The notes beneath the pieces are model-generated. The model did not search any database. It saw only the letters and a program-made list of their open reading frames with translations, and was not told the DNA's origin. This document shows, piece after piece, positions 26,127 to 36,000 of a stretch of DNA of 64,000 bases. Both the position numbers and the translations under genes were made by a program. Position 1 is the stretch's first letter; each line of letters opens with the position of its first letter. The DNA is from Deltaproteobacteria bacterium ADurb.Bin207 (GTDB lineage Bacteria > Myxococcota_A > Polyangia > Polyangiales > Polyangiaceae), in NCBI GenBank assembly GCA_002070115.1, contig MWCO01000020.1, forward strand, positions 1 to 64,000. The letters are read 5' to 3'.

Positions 26127-26257
26127 CTTGCGTTCCTTCGATCCATCGATCGATGCCATAGACCAGTTATCCCCCTGGTGTCATCCCCGTCCTCGACCAC
26201 GCCTATTCGACAGCCAAGAATTAGGACTTGTGTAGGTTCGTAGAATACAATGTAGGC

Positions 26258-27253
26258 ATGAAGCCGCGCGGGCCTCGCCAAGCACCCCAAAACACAAACC
26301 CTCTACCCGTCCCTCACGCGTCGGACCTCAGGCTCTTTCACGGTGATAATCTCGACGTCCTTGCGGCTCTCTCCCCGCAATTTCAAAAAAAATTCACCTT
26401 GGTCTATCTCGACCCACCGTTTTTTACCATGCGCCAGCATGAACGGGTCATCCGAAAAACAAATCCCCATGGCCCTCCAATCCGTCTTTTTACCCCGGCC
26501 TTCGACGATCGATGGCAGGATTTTCCGGATTATCTGGGCTCCCTACGCGCTCGTCTCGAAGCCCTTGCTCCTTTGCTTGCACCCCATGGCAGTCTGGTGC
26601 TGCATGTCGACCCTAGAACCAGTCACTACCTAAAAATTATCGGCGACGAAATTTTTGGTCCCGAATGCTTCGCCAGCGAAATCATTTGGCGCTATCGCCG
26701 CTGGCCGACGCGGACCGCGAATTTCCAGCGAATGCATGACGTACTTCTGCGGTGGGTGGGGGACCCGCGGCAACCTCCGAGATTCGTTCAGCAATACGAG
26801 CCGTTGGCGGCGTCGACCTTGAAAACTTGGGGAACCGGCAAACAGAAAGCCGTATTCGATGATGGAGGTCGTCGGCGACGCTCTTCCACCGAATCGCAAC
26901 AGTCTCCTGGTGTCCCTCTGGGGGACGTTTGGGATATTCCCATTCTTGCCCCGGTCGCCAAACAACGAACCGGTTATCCCACGCAAAAGCCTGAGGCTTT
27001 GCTCGAACGGCTCATCCGATCCTGCTCGTTTCCCGGGGATTGGATTCTCGATCCGTATGTGGGAAGCGGAACTACCCTCGCGGTGGCAGCGGCGTTGGGC
27101 CGTCATGCCGTGGGAATCGACGCCAGTGCGGAAGCTTATCAGGTGTCTCAACAGCGGCTCCGGCAAGCAGGGCATCCGATTTCAACGTTTTCAACGACAT
27201 CAAATTCCAATCACACGCCAATAGGCTCGAGATCTTCTGCTCAGGTGTCTTGA
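26258..27253 (+). CDS. Site-specific DNA methyltransferase (N4/N6, beta-type), orphan
   Basis: A 331-residue methyltransferase. Catalytic motif IV is LDPPFF (51-56); the AdoMet motif I comes late, DPYVGSGTTLAVA (265-277), preceded by YPTQKPEALLERL, so the motif order is the beta class. The target (N6-adenine or N4-cytosine) cannot be told. No restriction endonuclease lies next to it; the downstream gene, 34 bp away, is a parvulin-type chaperone. The start is the ATG giving MKPRGPRQAPQ; a TTG at 26228 would add ten residues. A likely solitary regulatory or phage-derived methylase. Confidence 0.85.
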   Translation: MKPRGPRQAPQNTNPLPVPHASDLRLFHGDNLDVLAALSPQFQKKFTLVYLDPPFFTMRQHERVIRKTNPHGPPIRLFTPAFDDRWQDFPDYLGSLRARLEALAPLLAPHGSLVLHVDPRTSHYLKIIGDEIFGPECFASEIIWRYRRWPTRTANFQRMHDVLLRWVGDPRQPPRFVQQYEPLAASTLKTWGTGKQKAVFDDGGRRRRSSTESQQSPGVPLGDVWDIPILAPVAKQRTGYPTQKPEALLERLIRSCSFPGDWILDPYVGSGTTLAVAAALGRHAVGIDASAEAYQVSQQRLRQAGHPISTFSTTSNSNHTPIGSRSSAQVS

Positions 27254-27286
27254 CCCCCGCGCCGTTCTTCGCCACACCTTCACACC

Positions 27287-28309
27287 ATGAAACGCGCAGG
27301 CATCCTCGTCCCATGCATAGGGCTTGGTCTTTCCCTCATCGCTTTGATGCTGCTGGCGAGCCCCAACCATAGCCGGGCGAGCAAAAGCCCGGATGGCTCG
27401 ACCCGTGTCGTTGCGACCGTAGGGCAGGCAACCATCACCGCCGCGGAGTTGGAGCGTCGTCTCAGCGCGGTTCCGGCGTTCCAACTTCGGGTATACGGCT
27501 CGACGCCGGAGGAGGTGAAGCGAAACTACTTGTCTCGGGTGCTCGTTCCGGAGCTTCTTTTTGCGCAGGGGGCGATGGATCGGGGAAAGCACGAAGCTGC
27601 CGAAATTCGCTCCCGGCAGCGTGACATTTTGAAAACCGCGCTGCTCGACCAATTGCGGCAGGAGTCCGTGCAACAGGAAGCGGTAACCCCAGAGCAAATC
27701 GCGGCGTATTATCAGGCCAATCGCGAGCGTTATCAGACGCCCGCGCGGGTCAGTGTGTGGCGAATCCTCGTGGCGGACCACGAACTGGCGAAAAACCTGA
27801 TTGAGCAGGCGCAAAAGAACCCAACCCCCAAAGCGTGGACGGAGCTTTCGCAGAAGTATTCCCTCGACAAATCAACGAATTTGCGCGGGGGCAACCTTGG
27901 TTTTTTGGCGGCCGACGGTACGAGCGCGGACGGCAAAACCCGGGTTTCCGAGCCCATTGCCAAGGCTGCTTTCGCGGTGCGAGATGGCGAGATTGTCAAG
28001 GAGCCGGTCGCCGAAGGTGCGGGATTTGCTGTGATTTGGCGCAGAGGAAGCATGCCCGCGGTTCATCGAACCGTGGCGGACGAAGCGAAAGCCATCGAAA
28101 AAATCTTGCTTCGCGACCGCTTCCGCGCCAAGCAAGACGCGCTGATCGAACGTTTGCGGCGAGACCACTTGCGATTGCTGATGCCGGATGGACCGGAATT
28201 GATCGCGGTATCAGGAGGCGGGCAGATTGAGCAGGAGAGAAAACCCGGTCGTATCGTTCGCCGTCCGGGGCGCACGGAGCCTTTCGCCACGCCGCGCGGT
28301 CTTCGGTGA
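27287..28309 (+). CDS. Exported parvulin-type peptidyl-prolyl isomerase
   Basis: A 340-residue protein: signal or anchor helix (6-25), a SurA-N-like helical region (about 40-140, VVATVGQATITAAELERRL), a parvulin domain (about 150-255: RVSVWRILV, then KAWTELSQKYSLDKSTNLRGGNLGF) and a basic C-terminal tail. It is expected to fold exported proteins in the periplasm. The last 99 bp overlap the convergent gene at 28211-28825. It follows the methyltransferase gene by 33 bp. Confidence 0.85.
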   Translation: MKRAGILVPCIGLGLSLIALMLLASPNHSRASKSPDGSTRVVATVGQATITAAELERRLSAVPAFQLRVYGSTPEEVKRNYLSRVLVPELLFAQGAMDRGKHEAAEIRSRQRDILKTALLDQLRQESVQQEAVTPEQIAAYYQANRERYQTPARVSVWRILVADHELAKNLIEQAQKNPTPKAWTELSQKYSLDKSTNLRGGNLGFLAADGTSADGKTRVSEPIAKAAFAVRDGEIVKEPVAEGAGFAVIWRRGSMPAVHRTVADEAKAIEKILLRDRFRAKQDALIERLRRDHLRLLMPDGPELIAVSGGGQIEQERKPGRIVRRPGRTEPFATPRGLR

Positions 28310-28825
28310 ACGGAAACGTCGGGGAGCTTGCAGCGCCGCAGGGGGGTTCAGCTTTTCGGTGGCTTCGGCATGCCGTGGTTGGGCAGCGCTCGGGGCCGCC
28401 GCTCGATGATAGTTCGGCAGGGTAAACCCCGCCGCTTGTAGCACCGCTTGAAACGTTTTTGCCTCCCCCGAGGATGTCTGAATCTGCCGGATGAAATCAG
28501 ATATGCGCCCATCGATCGCGGCCTGCATGGCTCGCTCCATCGCGGCCAGAGCCAGCAACAGATGGGGATGAGCTTCTCGCACTTCCGGGGGAACGACCAT
28601 GGTGGATGCCACGTCCAGACGGGCCTGCGCCATTTTTTGTGCGTTTTTGGCAAGTTCCTTGTCTCCAAGGTTGGTGCGAACCCATCGTCCCGCATGGTCG
28701 CTTTCCACCAGCAGCATCGTCGAGGTATTCAAATAGGGGCCCGCCCAGCAGGGAAAAGAAAAAAGCAGCATCAGCGCAACGGTGCTGAGCGCGAGCGGCA
28801 ATAAAACCGGCAGTCTACGATTCAT
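28211..28825 (-). CDS. Hypothetical exported protein, coupled to rnc
   Basis: A 204-residue protein with a signal peptide (MNRRLPVLLPLALSTVALMLLFSFPCWAG), a helical middle (about 45-135, with LLLALAAMERAMQAAIDGRI) and a Pro/Ala/Arg-rich C-terminus. The ATG overlaps the rnc stop by 4 nt. The C-terminal third is read across from the end of the convergent parvulin gene. No family is recognised; the helical part is the better supported portion. Confidence 0.6.
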   Translation of the reverse strand: MNRRLPVLLPLALSTVALMLLFSFPCWAGPYLNTSTMLLVESDHAGRWVRTNLGDKELAKNAQKMAQARLDVASTMVVPPEVREAHPHLLLALAAMERAMQAAIDGRISDFIRQIQTSSGEAKTFQAVLQAAGFTLPNYHRAAAPSAAQPRHAEATEKLNPPAALQAPRRFRSPKTARRGERLRAPRTANDTTGFSLLLNLPAS

Positions 28826-29514
28826 GATGTTTTCTCATTCGATCGGTGGTTGATCAGCGCCATCCGTGCCGCGGCCTGCTCCGCGCTTTTTTTGGAACGT
28901 CCTTGCCCACGGCCTAGCACGATATCCTCGACACGCACTTCGACATCGAAGCGCAGGTCATGATCGGAGCCAGAAACGGAAAGGACGTGATAGACGGGGG
29001 TGGCACCGCCGCCTCGTTGCACCCGTTCTTGCAGTTCGCTTTTGGGATCCCGTTGTGCGATTTTACCGCGTCGCGTCATCGGCTCATCCACGATTCGACG
29101 GGTAAGTTTTCTTGCCCCATCGAGTCCGTGCTCGAGGTAAACGGCGCCGACGAGAGCTTCGACGACATCGGCAAGGACTTTCGGCTGGAGTGCATCGCCG
29201 GACAAGGAGGCTCCTTTGCCGAGATTGACCCACTGGGCGAGGTGAATGGAATGGGCGAAGTCGGCGAGGGCCTGGGTATTGACGAGCGAAGCGCGCATGC
29301 GCGTAAGCTGTCCTTCCTTGGCTGTCGGAGCGTGAGATAGGAGCAATTCCGTAACACACAAACCGAGAACGGCATCTCCAAGAAATTCCAGGCGTTGATA
29401 GTCTGATTGGCCGGGATGTTCATTGACGAAGCTTGGGTGTGTCATGGCTTCGTCGAGGCGCCTCACGGGGCCTTCGATATCCAGCAATTGCAGAAGTGCA
29501 GTTCGATCCATCAT
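28822..29514 (-). CDS. rnc: Ribonuclease III
   Basis: A 230-residue double-strand-specific endoribonuclease for rRNA and mRNA processing. The signature RLEFLGDAVLGL (41-52, Glu43 and Asp47) and the second acidic pair Asp116/Glu119 in LADVVEALVGAVYLEHG mark the catalytic domain; a dsRNA-binding domain fills 157-222 (DPKSELQERVQ, then GRGQGRSKKSAEQAAARMAL). Length is normal. Two ATGs (29514, 29511) are possible. The gene downstream overlaps by 4 nt. Confidence 0.96.
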   Translation of the reverse strand: MMDRTALLQLLDIEGPVRRLDEAMTHPSFVNEHPGQSDYQRLEFLGDAVLGLCVTELLLSHAPTAKEGQLTRMRASLVNTQALADFAHSIHLAQWVNLGKGASLSGDALQPKVLADVVEALVGAVYLEHGLDGARKLTRRIVDEPMTRRGKIAQRDPKSELQERVQRGGGATPVYHVLSVSGSDHDLRFDVEVRVEDIVLGRGQGRSKKSAEQAAARMALINHRSNEKTS

Positions 29515-29708
29515 GGTGGCCTATATGGTAATTAGCATACGTTATAGCGGGAGTCCGTCGACGCGGATACAATAACCAAGCATGGCGAAAATCGGCTCAT
29601 CGGGGCGCACGCATTTCTTGCATACCCATGCAATCGTTGCAGAAACGCGACGATAGCAGGGGGAGGATCCTCGGGGATTGGTGGCGTGGGTCACCTCCCC
29701 TACGCGGC

Positions 29709-30470
29709 ATGATGCTTGCTTTGCACCAGCATGGATCCATGCGAATGCAAAAGCCCCCCATCGTAGCTCGAACGAACGAGCATTTCCGCTTATCGCGCGG
29801 TTTTACGTTGTTGGAGTTGATGACGGTGGTGATTTTGGTCGGAATTATCGCGGCCATTGCGATACCGACCGCGAGTCGGCTGATGCGTGAAAACCGGTCA
29901 TCGACGGCAGCGCAGCGGATAGCGTTGATGTACCAGGTAGCCAGGGCGAGGGCGATGGGACGAGGAGCGGCGGTTCTGGTCCGATATTCCAATGGTGAGT
30001 TCAAGGTTCGTGAAGCTGTGGTGGGAAAAAGCTCCGCGAGTTCTTCCGGCGGTGGGGCAGGGGGAGCGGCGGGAGGCGGTAGCACGACTAATTATTTTCC
30101 GGTCGCAAGCTGTACCATGCCGGCGACTCGTTGGGATGATTCTTCAGACTTATTCGAAGAGATCGAATCATTTACGTTGGGCGGACAAGCGCCTTACGAC
30201 CTCGTCAAAACGGAGTTTTCAATTTACTCCGCGCAATCTGGAGCGACGGCAACCGTCATTGGAGACAGTGAGGTTGGCGATGTTTGTTTCACACCTAGCG
30301 GTACGATGCTGTTCCGAAAGGGAACAACAACGGCGTTTAGCTCGTCGCCGCGGACCTTGATGATTCGTGTGGGGCAGATGTCTGGAACGACGGAGGTGGG
30401 AATAAGCCGGGTGGTATTCATCCTGCCGAACGGGATGGCGCGCATCGCCGCGAAGGTGAAGGAGAGCTGA
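29709..30470 (+). CDS. Type IV minor pilin, GspH/FimT family
   Basis: A protein of about 253 residues with a type III (prepilin) signal: LSRG31 cleavage before Phe32, then FTLLELMTVVILVGIIAAIAIP with Glu at +5. The mature domain is GspH/FimT-like with an inserted Gly/Ser loop (SSSGGGAGGAAGGGS). It is expected to prime pilus assembly. The leader is long and the start uncertain: ATGs at 29709, 29712, 29739 and 29745 are in frame and none has a clear ribosome-binding site. First of five overlapping or abutting pilus genes. Confidence 0.85.
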   Translation: MMLALHQHGSMRMQKPPIVARTNEHFRLSRGFTLLELMTVVILVGIIAAIAIPTASRLMRENRSSTAAQRIALMYQVARARAMGRGAAVLVRYSNGEFKVREAVVGKSSASSSGGGAGGAAGGGSTTNYFPVASCTMPATRWDDSSDLFEEIESFTLGGQAPYDLVKTEFSIYSAQSGATATVIGDSEVGDVCFTPSGTMLFRKGTTTAFSSSPRTLMIRVGQMSGTTEVGISRVVFILPNGMARIAAKVKES

Positions 30471-31084
30471 TGAACGCGAGGCGAAATAACCGGCGTGGAT
30501 CGACGGTCATCGAAGTGATGATGGCGATTACCGTGCTTGCGATTGGTGCCTCCGGGGTGGTGGCGTTGCAGAAGGTAACGTCGTCGGCGAATCGAAACTC
30601 GAGAACCATTGCGGTGGCGAACGAAGTCGCGCGCACGTGGATCGAGCGATTGAGAATGGACGCCATGTTATGGAACTACCCATCGCCCACCAATCCAACA
30701 TCGGATCTCAATGTGGATACCTTGTGGCTGAAAAATCACATCAAAGGCCCTGATCCCACGAAGACGGATTGGTTCCGGCCAACGAATGGAAATGACATTT
30801 GCGGCACGCACGATGTGTTTGGCAGGGATGAACCGTGTTCGGGAGGGGCAACGGTTCAAGGTCCTTATTGTGTCAATCTTCGGCTGAGTTGGGTGCGGGA
30901 GGACCAACGGATGATCCGGGCGGAAGTACGGGTCCATTGGGTAGGTCGCAACGAGGGGGACGGTGCGGTGGACCAGAAAGACTTGCCGTGTGGAGACCCG
31001 GCCACGGTGGATGATCTAGCAGCCAAAGGTATTTTTCGGGTGGCTCATGCCGTCACGATGGTGACGAAAAACGAGGCGCCATGA
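30470..31084 (+). CDS. pilV: Type IV minor pilin, PilV-like
   Basis: A 204-residue prepilin: cleavage after RRG10, mature start STVIEVMMAITVLAIGASG with Glu at +5. The rest is a Cys-containing pilin head (CG..., PCSGG, PYCVNLRLSWVRED). PilV proteins form part of the minor-pilin tip complex. The ATG shares one base with the previous stop (TGATG). Confidence 0.85.
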   Translation: MNARRNNRRGSTVIEVMMAITVLAIGASGVVALQKVTSSANRNSRTIAVANEVARTWIERLRMDAMLWNYPSPTNPTSDLNVDTLWLKNHIKGPDPTKTDWFRPTNGNDICGTHDVFGRDEPCSGGATVQGPYCVNLRLSWVREDQRMIRAEVRVHWVGRNEGDGAVDQKDLPCGDPATVDDLAAKGIFRVAHAVTMVTKNEAP

Positions 31085-32403
31085 GGGTTCGAAGGATGTC
31101 CCGGCAGAGCGATAGTCGCCAAACGAGCAAGCGGGGATTTACACTGATTGAGCTGCTCGTGGCCATCATGGCGGGGCTTCTGGTAGCGACGGCGGCGGTT
31201 TCCTTTTCCCGGCAAGCTACCCGGTTTTTTGCGCAGGAATCGCGTATCGCAAGCGCCCAAATGTCCGTACTCGCTGGCTTTCAACGTCTTCAAGCGGATT
31301 TGGCTCGGTCCGCGTACATGGCCCCAACGGATATGGCACGTGACTACGCGGCCAATAAAATCTGTGCTCCAAACTACGACACATGGCCAGGCAGCGTCAA
31401 AGAACTCACAAGTATCAGAATATCTTCGGCAACCAGCAAACCGGATGTCGTGAGGGTGGCAGGGAACCTGGATTCTTCAGAAATGTTTCCTGTACTGGCG
31501 ATTGCCGCAAAAGGGACGGGCCACGAGGTATTTCTCCAAACGAATAACGGACCCATGACCCGAGCGGGTTTCATACCGAGCGCTTCAGATAGGGATGCGG
31601 CGTTTCAAGCGGTGTTCCGTCCGGGCCGGTTGATTCGTATTCTCGACGATCAGGGGAAATATGAGTACGAAATCATCAAATCCTCTAGCTATTCGGCGTC
31701 TCCCGTGATCACGACGGTGGGGCGGCTCCCACTGCGCTCGGAAATTTCCATGGCATCGGGAGCGACTTCGGCTTCCTGCGGTCTTTCGGACGGACTTGGC
31801 ACCCAAATCAACCCAATCAGTGTCGTTGAATATCGGATAGCGAATCTATCGGCCCTCAGTCCTTATAAGGACACGATCTATCACGAGAATTACCGTGTGG
31901 CGGATTCGGACGCGAATCGGATGGAACTCGTACGCAGCGAGGTGTTGTTGTTGGAGAGCAGTGGCTCTGGGTCTGGTGGCGCGGGTGGCGCGGGTGGCGC
32001 TGGCGGTTCTGGCAGCACTTTGCCTTCCCTCACCGAGCAGCCTGAAATTGTCGCAGAATTTGCTGTAGATTTGAAAGTCGGAGTCTGGACCACCAGTACG
32101 GCATCCGGAGGAGTCGTGCGAGGAAATCTGAGGTACCTTGCTCCGGGTTCGGCAGCGGGAGCGACCCTACCAACCGTTGCCCTTGCTCCTGTCGGTGGAC
32201 CCACGGCTATCCGGGCGCTTGATCTTCGGCTTGTCGTGCGTTCACGGGAGGCTGACCGTTCCGAAACCATTGATGAAGTGGCCAATCCCCTCGTTTCGGA
32301 TGGCTATATGTTTCGCTCGAAAGTGTCGGAAGGCCGATGGGCTCGAACACGTACGTTGACGGCCACGATTTCGCTGATGAATCACCGAGGTGAGGCATGG
32401 TAA
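31081..32403 (+). CDS. pilW: Type IV minor pilin, PilW-like
   Basis: A 440-residue prepilin: KRG19 cleavage, then FTLIELLVAIMAGLLVATAAV with Glu24 at +5. The C-terminal domain is larger than typical PilW and holds a Gly-rich loop (GSGSGGAGGAGGAGGSGS, around residues 296-313). PilW works with PilV, PilX and PilY1 at the pilus tip. The ATG overlaps the previous stop by 4 nt. Confidence 0.85.
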   Translation: MRVRRMSRQSDSRQTSKRGFTLIELLVAIMAGLLVATAAVSFSRQATRFFAQESRIASAQMSVLAGFQRLQADLARSAYMAPTDMARDYAANKICAPNYDTWPGSVKELTSIRISSATSKPDVVRVAGNLDSSEMFPVLAIAAKGTGHEVFLQTNNGPMTRAGFIPSASDRDAAFQAVFRPGRLIRILDDQGKYEYEIIKSSSYSASPVITTVGRLPLRSEISMASGATSASCGLSDGLGTQINPISVVEYRIANLSALSPYKDTIYHENYRVADSDANRMELVRSEVLLLESSGSGSGGAGGAGGAGGSGSTLPSLTEQPEIVAEFAVDLKVGVWTTSTASGGVVRGNLRYLAPGSAAGATLPTVALAPVGGPTAIRALDLRLVVRSREADRSETIDEVANPLVSDGYMFRSKVSEGRWARTRTLTATISLMNHRGEAW

Positions 32404-33065
32404 GCCAATCCGCAGGCCGCTGTTTTCCCCCTGCTTCACTGGCGGTTTTCAAGCGACGACGCCAACAGCGGGGTGCTTCGATTTTCGTCGTCATGTCCGT
32501 CATCACGGTCTTGACAGCGGTCGGGATATTCGCTGCCCATACGGCAGGTTTGAATCAGCGCATTTCAGGGTATGCCAAGCAATCGACCCAATCCGCGTAT
32601 ATAGCCGATCTCGGAACGGTAGCGGTTGTGGACGAATTGTCTGGGGGTAAGGCGCTGGCATACATGCAATTGGTGATGGCGGGGAATGAATCGTGCCGTG
32701 CCAACCAGTATATTACTGGGATCTCAGCACTCCCATGCTACCGACTCACGAAAACCGATATCGAAAACAGGATGAAAACGGAAAGCGGAGCCGACTACCT
32801 CATCGATTCATCGGGCACGAGCCTGAGTTCTCCGATGGCGCTTTTACGAGGTGATTTTTTGGTGGAACTGACCGATCCGGGCCCCGTGGGCCGACCGGTG
32901 GCGGGTATGGATCAATCCGGCATCGGTCCACGATTCCGCTATATGCAACTGACATTTTCGGGCACGGGCGTGGTTCGTCCCGACGATACCAACCAGCAAT
33001 CGGTTCGTTTGGCGGCGATTCGCGCTAACCGGGCCATCGTACAAGTGGGTCCTTTGCCGCGATGA
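32397..33065 (+). CDS. pilX: Type IV pilus assembly protein, PilX-like
   Basis: A 222-residue protein: RG26 then ASIFVVMSVITVLTAVGIFAA, a PilX-type N-terminus lacking Glu at +5, which is normal for this member; ISGYAKQSTQSAYIADLG matches the PilX helix. It overlaps the PilW gene by 7 nt and the PilY1-like gene by 4 nt. Confidence 0.8.
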   Translation: MVSQSAGRCFPPASLAVFKRRRQQRGASIFVVMSVITVLTAVGIFAAHTAGLNQRISGYAKQSTQSAYIADLGTVAVVDELSGGKALAYMQLVMAGNESCRANQYITGISALPCYRLTKTDIENRMKTESGADYLIDSSGTSLSSPMALLRGDFLVELTDPGPVGRPVAGMDQSGIGPRFRYMQLTFSGTGVVRPDDTNQQSVRLAAIRANRAIVQVGPLPR

Positions 33066-36000
33066 AAGATGTTGATTCGAGGAGCATTCGAGCCATGACG
33101 CATACCAAACTCCGAATTCTGGCTTCTCTGGCGGCGGTCGTGACGCTCCAAACGGTCGGTCATCCGGCGAAGGCACAATCCGCGGAGTACCAGGCCGCGG
33201 ACGTCCTTCTGCTTCTCGATACATCCGGTTCGATGGCCTATACGACGAAGCGTTCGACCACCGATACGACTCGCTATGCGCTTCCGCAATGTGGAGTCTA
33301 CCCGGCCTCGAGCCCAATGTCTTTCGATTCCGCGGCGTCTTTTTCATCGGGACCAACCCCCGCGGATCGATGGGCGATCCTCGCCAATGCGTTTACAGGC
33401 ACTGTCATCGGCGCCGAATGCTCCGCCCAGGAGCGCTCGAACACTGATTTCGCCGGTGAATACAAGCTCGGTGCGGCGGACCCCTACGACAAAGGATACT
33501 ATCTTCCGTTCAACCGAATCGTCGCTACGTATACGGTCAATGGCACGAAGCAGCGTTGTACGCCTGCCCCTTCTTGGGACACTGATCTTCGAACTGCACT
33601 GACCAATGGGAACGCGATGAAATGGCCGGACAAGGCGCCTGTCTACTGGCGAGATATGTCGCAAACGTATTCATCGGGAGTCGAGTGTCCTTTTATGCCT
33701 CAAGAATCGGATGGTGTCATCGACCGCCTTCAAACTTCGGTTCGATTCGGCATCATGACCTTCGACCCTTCCCCGTCTCGTGTGGACACAGGTGGTATTG
33801 GAACAGGAATACTTTCCACATTTCTGCCTGATTTTGCCTCTGGAGTCGGTGATACGTGGAGTTATTTTCCAGGTTGGTTGACGACAGACACGCAGTATGC
33901 GGGGCAAGGATGGCCTGTGGACTGCCCGCCTCCTCCGGGAGCGGCTCGATTGTTCGAGGTGGGGGCGCGCAACCCCGCCGCGATCATCCTGCTGAGCGAC
34001 GGCGCCGATTTTGGCGACCCCAATGCCACCACCGAGGAGATCATTGCCCACAATGAAAGGGTGCAGCAAGCGATTTTGGGAATACGTCCCTTTGGGGGAA
34101 CACCTGTGGCTGGAATGCTCAAAGATGCGCTCTTTTTTTTGACGCAAGACAATACGAAACCGGTGGATATTGGTGGAGCCAGCTTCTACGGAGGTGCGGT
34201 GGACCCCAATGTATCCATGGATCGGACTCATCCGGGTTGTCGCAAGAGAATGGCGATTTTGATCACGGATGGCGGGCCCAACCTCGATTTGCGTCCCCAT
34301 TGCGACTTGAAAGCCACCCCATCCACCAATGATGGGAAGTGCCCCTTCGAGACACCACAAAGCTACGCCAAAGATCTATACGATAAAAATATCGATCTCT
34401 TCGTGGTCGGATTTGCGGTCACAGCGGCTAAAGGCAGCAGCGCATTGACCTGTAGTCAATTGATGAACATCAAAGATCCGGAATACCGCGCCTGTAGTTC
34501 TTTGCCACCCTGTACCAGCACGTGTGCCGCAAACCAATGCGCTTATGGTTATTGCATATCGACCCCGGAGGATGAATTACTTGCCACCTGCTGCACCATC
34601 GAAGGAATTGCCAACGAGGGCAGCAGGTATACGGCAGAAGATAAAGGAATGACGCTCGGAGCCCCTCGAAGCGCCTATTGGGCCGAGTCGGGAACGGAAC
34701 TGCTTGCGGCAATATCCAATATCCTGCGTTTTCCGCCCGCGGCCATGACGCGAACCCAGCCGGTGTTCGCCACCGGAAATATTTCGGCCACCAAAATTTC
34801 CGATACGATAGTAGGCGCCAGATTCTTCAGCTCCTTCGATCCCGTCTCGAAAGACCTCTACGCCGGGCATCTCGTACGAGAACGATATACGTGTGAATCC
34901 AACATTCCCGAAGAGCAAGAGATCGACAAGAGCAAAGGCGATTATTTCGAAGCAAATGTGGACGGCAATCTGAGTTCTCGCTATATCTACACCGTCCTTG
35001 GCGATGCCTATTCGGGTGGCACCATCCATTCGACTCGATCCATACGTCCCATGCTGCCCCCGAGCGCCGACCCGGACGGTTTGGGCAGCGTGGGCGGCAC
35101 CACGGTCGAGGATAGTGCCAGCGTCTTCGCCTCAAAGGTTACTCCCACGGCGCTTTTCGGAACCAACCAATGCGATTCAGCAGGCCAGCTTTGTTGTGCT
35201 CGTACGTCGGCCAACACGATTCCCACGGCGACGGCGTGTCGCGACCGATTCTTGAAGCTTCAGCTTGGTTTATCGGCGACCGGCATTGATTATCTTCGCT
35301 CCTCCGCGTTTGGCGCGATGATCAATTCGACTCCCGAACTCGTGATGCCGCCGAGTGAGAACCTTCGTGACGAAAGCTACACGCTTTTCCAAGGCCTGTT
35401 TTCGAAACGAGTACCCACGATTTATGCGGCTACCGCCGATGGCCAGCTTCATGCCTTTGCCATCAACAAACAGGACAATTCGCTCAACGAACTTTGGAGT
35501 TTCATTCCACCCGCGGTACTCCCATCGATTGGCGAACAGTACCCAACGCGTTATGAAGCGGCCAACAAGACCTTGTTGAGCGGCCCGATTGTCGTGGGGG
35601 AGGTAGCTGGGGATGCAAGCCCCACTGCCGGCCGATTCCTTACGCGCACGGCCCCCACCCCTTCTTCCTTCAACACCGCGAAATGGTATACGGTTTTGTT
35701 GGGAACCTATGGGTCATCCCAAGGATACTTTGCGTTGGACGTGACCAACCCGGATCGTGATGAAACTAAAAAAGTCACGGGTTACACTTCTGGACCACGG
35801 TTTTTGTGGCAGCTCACCACGGATAAGGACGGCAATCCGCTGTTTGGATCACGTTCCACGCGCCCTGCCATCGCGACGCTCTACTTTGTCATGCCGGGAA
35901 GCGGTGTGGGAACCCTTCCGGCAAGACACGCTGTAGCTATCCTGCCCGGTGGATATGGAGGAGTCCGTTCCAATGACGAAACCAACCTCGAAACCACGAC

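Noticed and set aside
26258-27253. Restriction-modification system
   Set aside because: No endonuclease or specificity gene next to the methyltransferase; the neighbours are a lipoprotein and a parvulin.
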